A stretch of 7,048 nucleotides of DNA from positions 474 to 7,521 of the forward strand of contig JALTOP010000059.1 in NCBI GenBank assembly GCA_027000105.1. The letters run 5' to 3'. This DNA is from Planctomycetaceae bacterium. GTDB lineage: Bacteria > Planctomycetota > Planctomycetia > Planctomycetales > Planctomycetaceae. Under the pieces are notes generated by a model that ran no database searches, was not told the DNA's origin, and saw only the letters and a list, made by a program, of their open reading frames with translations. Position numbers and translations under genes: made by a program. Of this stretch, positions 5,838-7,048 are shown one piece after another. Position 1 is the stretch's first letter. The number at the start of each line of letters is the position of its first letter.

Positions 5838-7048
5838 ATGACGAAACCTGTCCGCACCCGTTTTGCTCCCAGTCCCACCGGTTATATGCACATTGGGGGA
5901 ATGCGTACAGCACTGTTCAACTGGCTGTTTGCCCGGCATCACGATGGTGAGTTTGTGCTGCGGATCGACGATACCGACCGGGCTCGCAACATGGATGAGG
6001 CTCTGGAACCGATCCTGCAATCGTTCCGCTGGTTGGGTCTCAATTGGGATGAAGGGCCGGAAATCGGGGGGCCAGTCGGTCCCTACTTCCAGTCGGAACG
6101 GGACGAGTATTACACCCGGGCGTGCAACACGCTGCTTCAGCAGGGAAAAGCCTTTCACGATTTCACCCCGCCGGAGCAAACAAAAATCGAGCGGGAAACG
6201 GCTGAAAAAGAAAAAAGAAACTACCTCAACAACCGTAACGACCAGAATCTGAGTGAACAGGAAATCCGCTCGCGAATTGATCGGGGTGAAAAGTATGTGA
6301 TTCGCTTTCTGGTGCCTCGTGAATCAGAGCGAAAAATTGTGATTGATGATGCGGTACGTGGGCGGGTTGAATTCGATCCTTCACAAATGCCCGACCCGGT
6401 CATCATGCGGGCTGATGGCACTCCTCTGTACAATTTTGCCTGTGTCATCGATGATGCTGAGATGCGGATATCGCACGTCATTCGAGCCGAGGAACATCTT
6501 TCCAACACACCCGTCCAGGCGATGTTGTACGAAGCGCTCGGCTATGACCGACCGGTTTTTGCACACATTCCGTATGTTGCAGCACCCGGAACAAAAGAGA
6601 AGCTGAGTAAACGCAAACTTGAGAAATATCGCAAATCGCCCCAGTTCAAGAAGTTGTTTGAAGCAGCCGATTTCATCTTCCCACTGCTCGGACTGGAGAA
6701 CAGAGGGGGACTCGATCCGGTCATGGTCGAGTATTACGAACAGATCGGCTATCTGCCGGAAGCGGTTTTGAATGCACTGGCGCGACTGGGGTGGTCGCTG
6801 GATGATCAAACGGAGATCATGTCGCTGGATACGATCGTCGGGAATTTTTCATTGAAGCGCGTTGTGAAATCGCCTGCCGGGTTCGATCCTGAAAAGCTCC
6901 TCAGTTTTCAGGCTCACTGGATGGCAGAGGTTCCTGCCGAGGAAAAACGAAAAAGGTGTCGGGACTATCTGAAACGGGCCGGAATAGATGATTCGAAAAT
7001 GGAGGACGAACGCCTCGAGTTGGTCATCCAGGCGATTGGGGACCGTCT
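5838..7048 (+). CDS. gltX: Glutamyl-tRNA synthetase, 3'-partial
   Basis: The visible 403 residues belong to a class I glutamyl-tRNA synthetase, which attaches glutamate to tRNA(Glu) in the cytoplasm. The ATP-binding HIGH-type motif is in PSPTGYMHIGG (residues 12-21; His18-Gly21) and the second signature is KLSKR (255-259). Between them, YNFACVIDD and ISHVIRAEEHLSNTP match the catalytic domain of the family. Known lengths of about 470-510 residues suggest that roughly the last 70-110 residues, in the anticodon-binding part, lie past the right edge. About 45 residues separate KLSKR from YLPEA (305-309), where E. coli GluRS has about 13 as I recall it, so there is an insertion. The region after GKAFHDF (103-109) lacks the cysteines that hold zinc in E. 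coli GluRS. ATG 5838 is preceded directly by an in-frame TAA, which fixes the earliest start. GAGAG (5824-5828) nine bases upstream is a modest ribosome site. Confidence 0.96.
   Translation, partial: MTKPVRTRFAPSPTGYMHIGGMRTALFNWLFARHHDGEFVLRIDDTDRARNMDEALEPILQSFRWLGLNWDEGPEIGGPVGPYFQSERDEYYTRACNTLLQQGKAFHDFTPPEQTKIERETAEKEKRNYLNNRNDQNLSEQEIRSRIDRGEKYVIRFLVPRESERKIVIDDAVRGRVEFDPSQMPDPVIMRADGTPLYNFACVIDDAEMRISHVIRAEEHLSNTPVQAMLYEALGYDRPVFAHIPYVAAPGTKEKLSKRKLEKYRKSPQFKKLFEAADFIFPLLGLENRGGLDPVMVEYYEQIGYLPEAVLNALARLGWSLDDQTEIMSLDTIVGNFSLKRVVKSPAGFDPEKLLSFQAHWMAEVPAEEKRKRCRDYLKRAGIDDSKMEDERLELVIQAIGDR

Noticed and set aside
5715..6179. 154-codon - strand frame covering the gltX upstream region
   Set aside because: Most of it is antisense to gltX, including the HIGH-motif region, and it has no recognisable motif.
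1..7048. Defence island, prophage or transposon system
   Set aside because: No transposase, integrase, toxin-antitoxin pair, nuclease or long terminal repeat is visible; the recognisable genes are housekeeping or common planctomycete families.

Overview
The window looks like ordinary chromosomal sequence from a planctomycete, most likely Planctomycetaceae-like. This is an inference from three things. The first gene joins a beta-propeller-like region to a type 1 copper domain, an architecture common in Planctomycetota. The glutamyl-tRNA synthetase carries an insertion behind its KLSKR motif of a kind I recall from planctomycetes and relatives. Gene spacing is loose, and Shine-Dalgarno sequences are weak or absent. 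No mobile element, CRISPR array, rRNA or tRNA was seen.

Layout: (1) At the left edge is the 3' part of a gene for a probably exported beta-propeller/cupredoxin protein on the + strand, open at its 5' end. (2) Convergent to it on the - strand is a YkgJ-type cysteine-cluster protein. It is followed by a possible small GTG-start gene joined through a 4-base GTGA overlap, whose 3' end runs antisense into the copper gene. (3) A 415-base divergent intergenic region holds a good sigma70-like promoter, a 15-base palindrome, a possible 36-codon ORF and a G-rich leader. It leads into a 296-residue membrane-anchored coiled-coil protein of unknown function. (4) A 456-base gap with small inverted repeats precedes der (engA), the tandem-GTPase ribosome assembly factor. 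(5) A 158-base gap with a 16-base tandem repeat precedes gltX, which is cut by the right edge after 403 codons.

der and gltX both serve translation (50S maturation and Glu-tRNA charging), but the gap between them does not look like tight operon spacing. The copper protein, YkgJ protein and coiled-coil protein have no evident functional link to them. I see no convincing new multi-gene system. The items most worth a second look are the GTGA-coupled small ORF behind the YkgJ gene, the GluRS insertion with no visible zinc-ligand cysteines, the NKxE G4 motif in the first Der GTPase domain, the promoter/small ORF/leader ahead of the coiled-coil gene, and the tandem repeats ahead of gltX.
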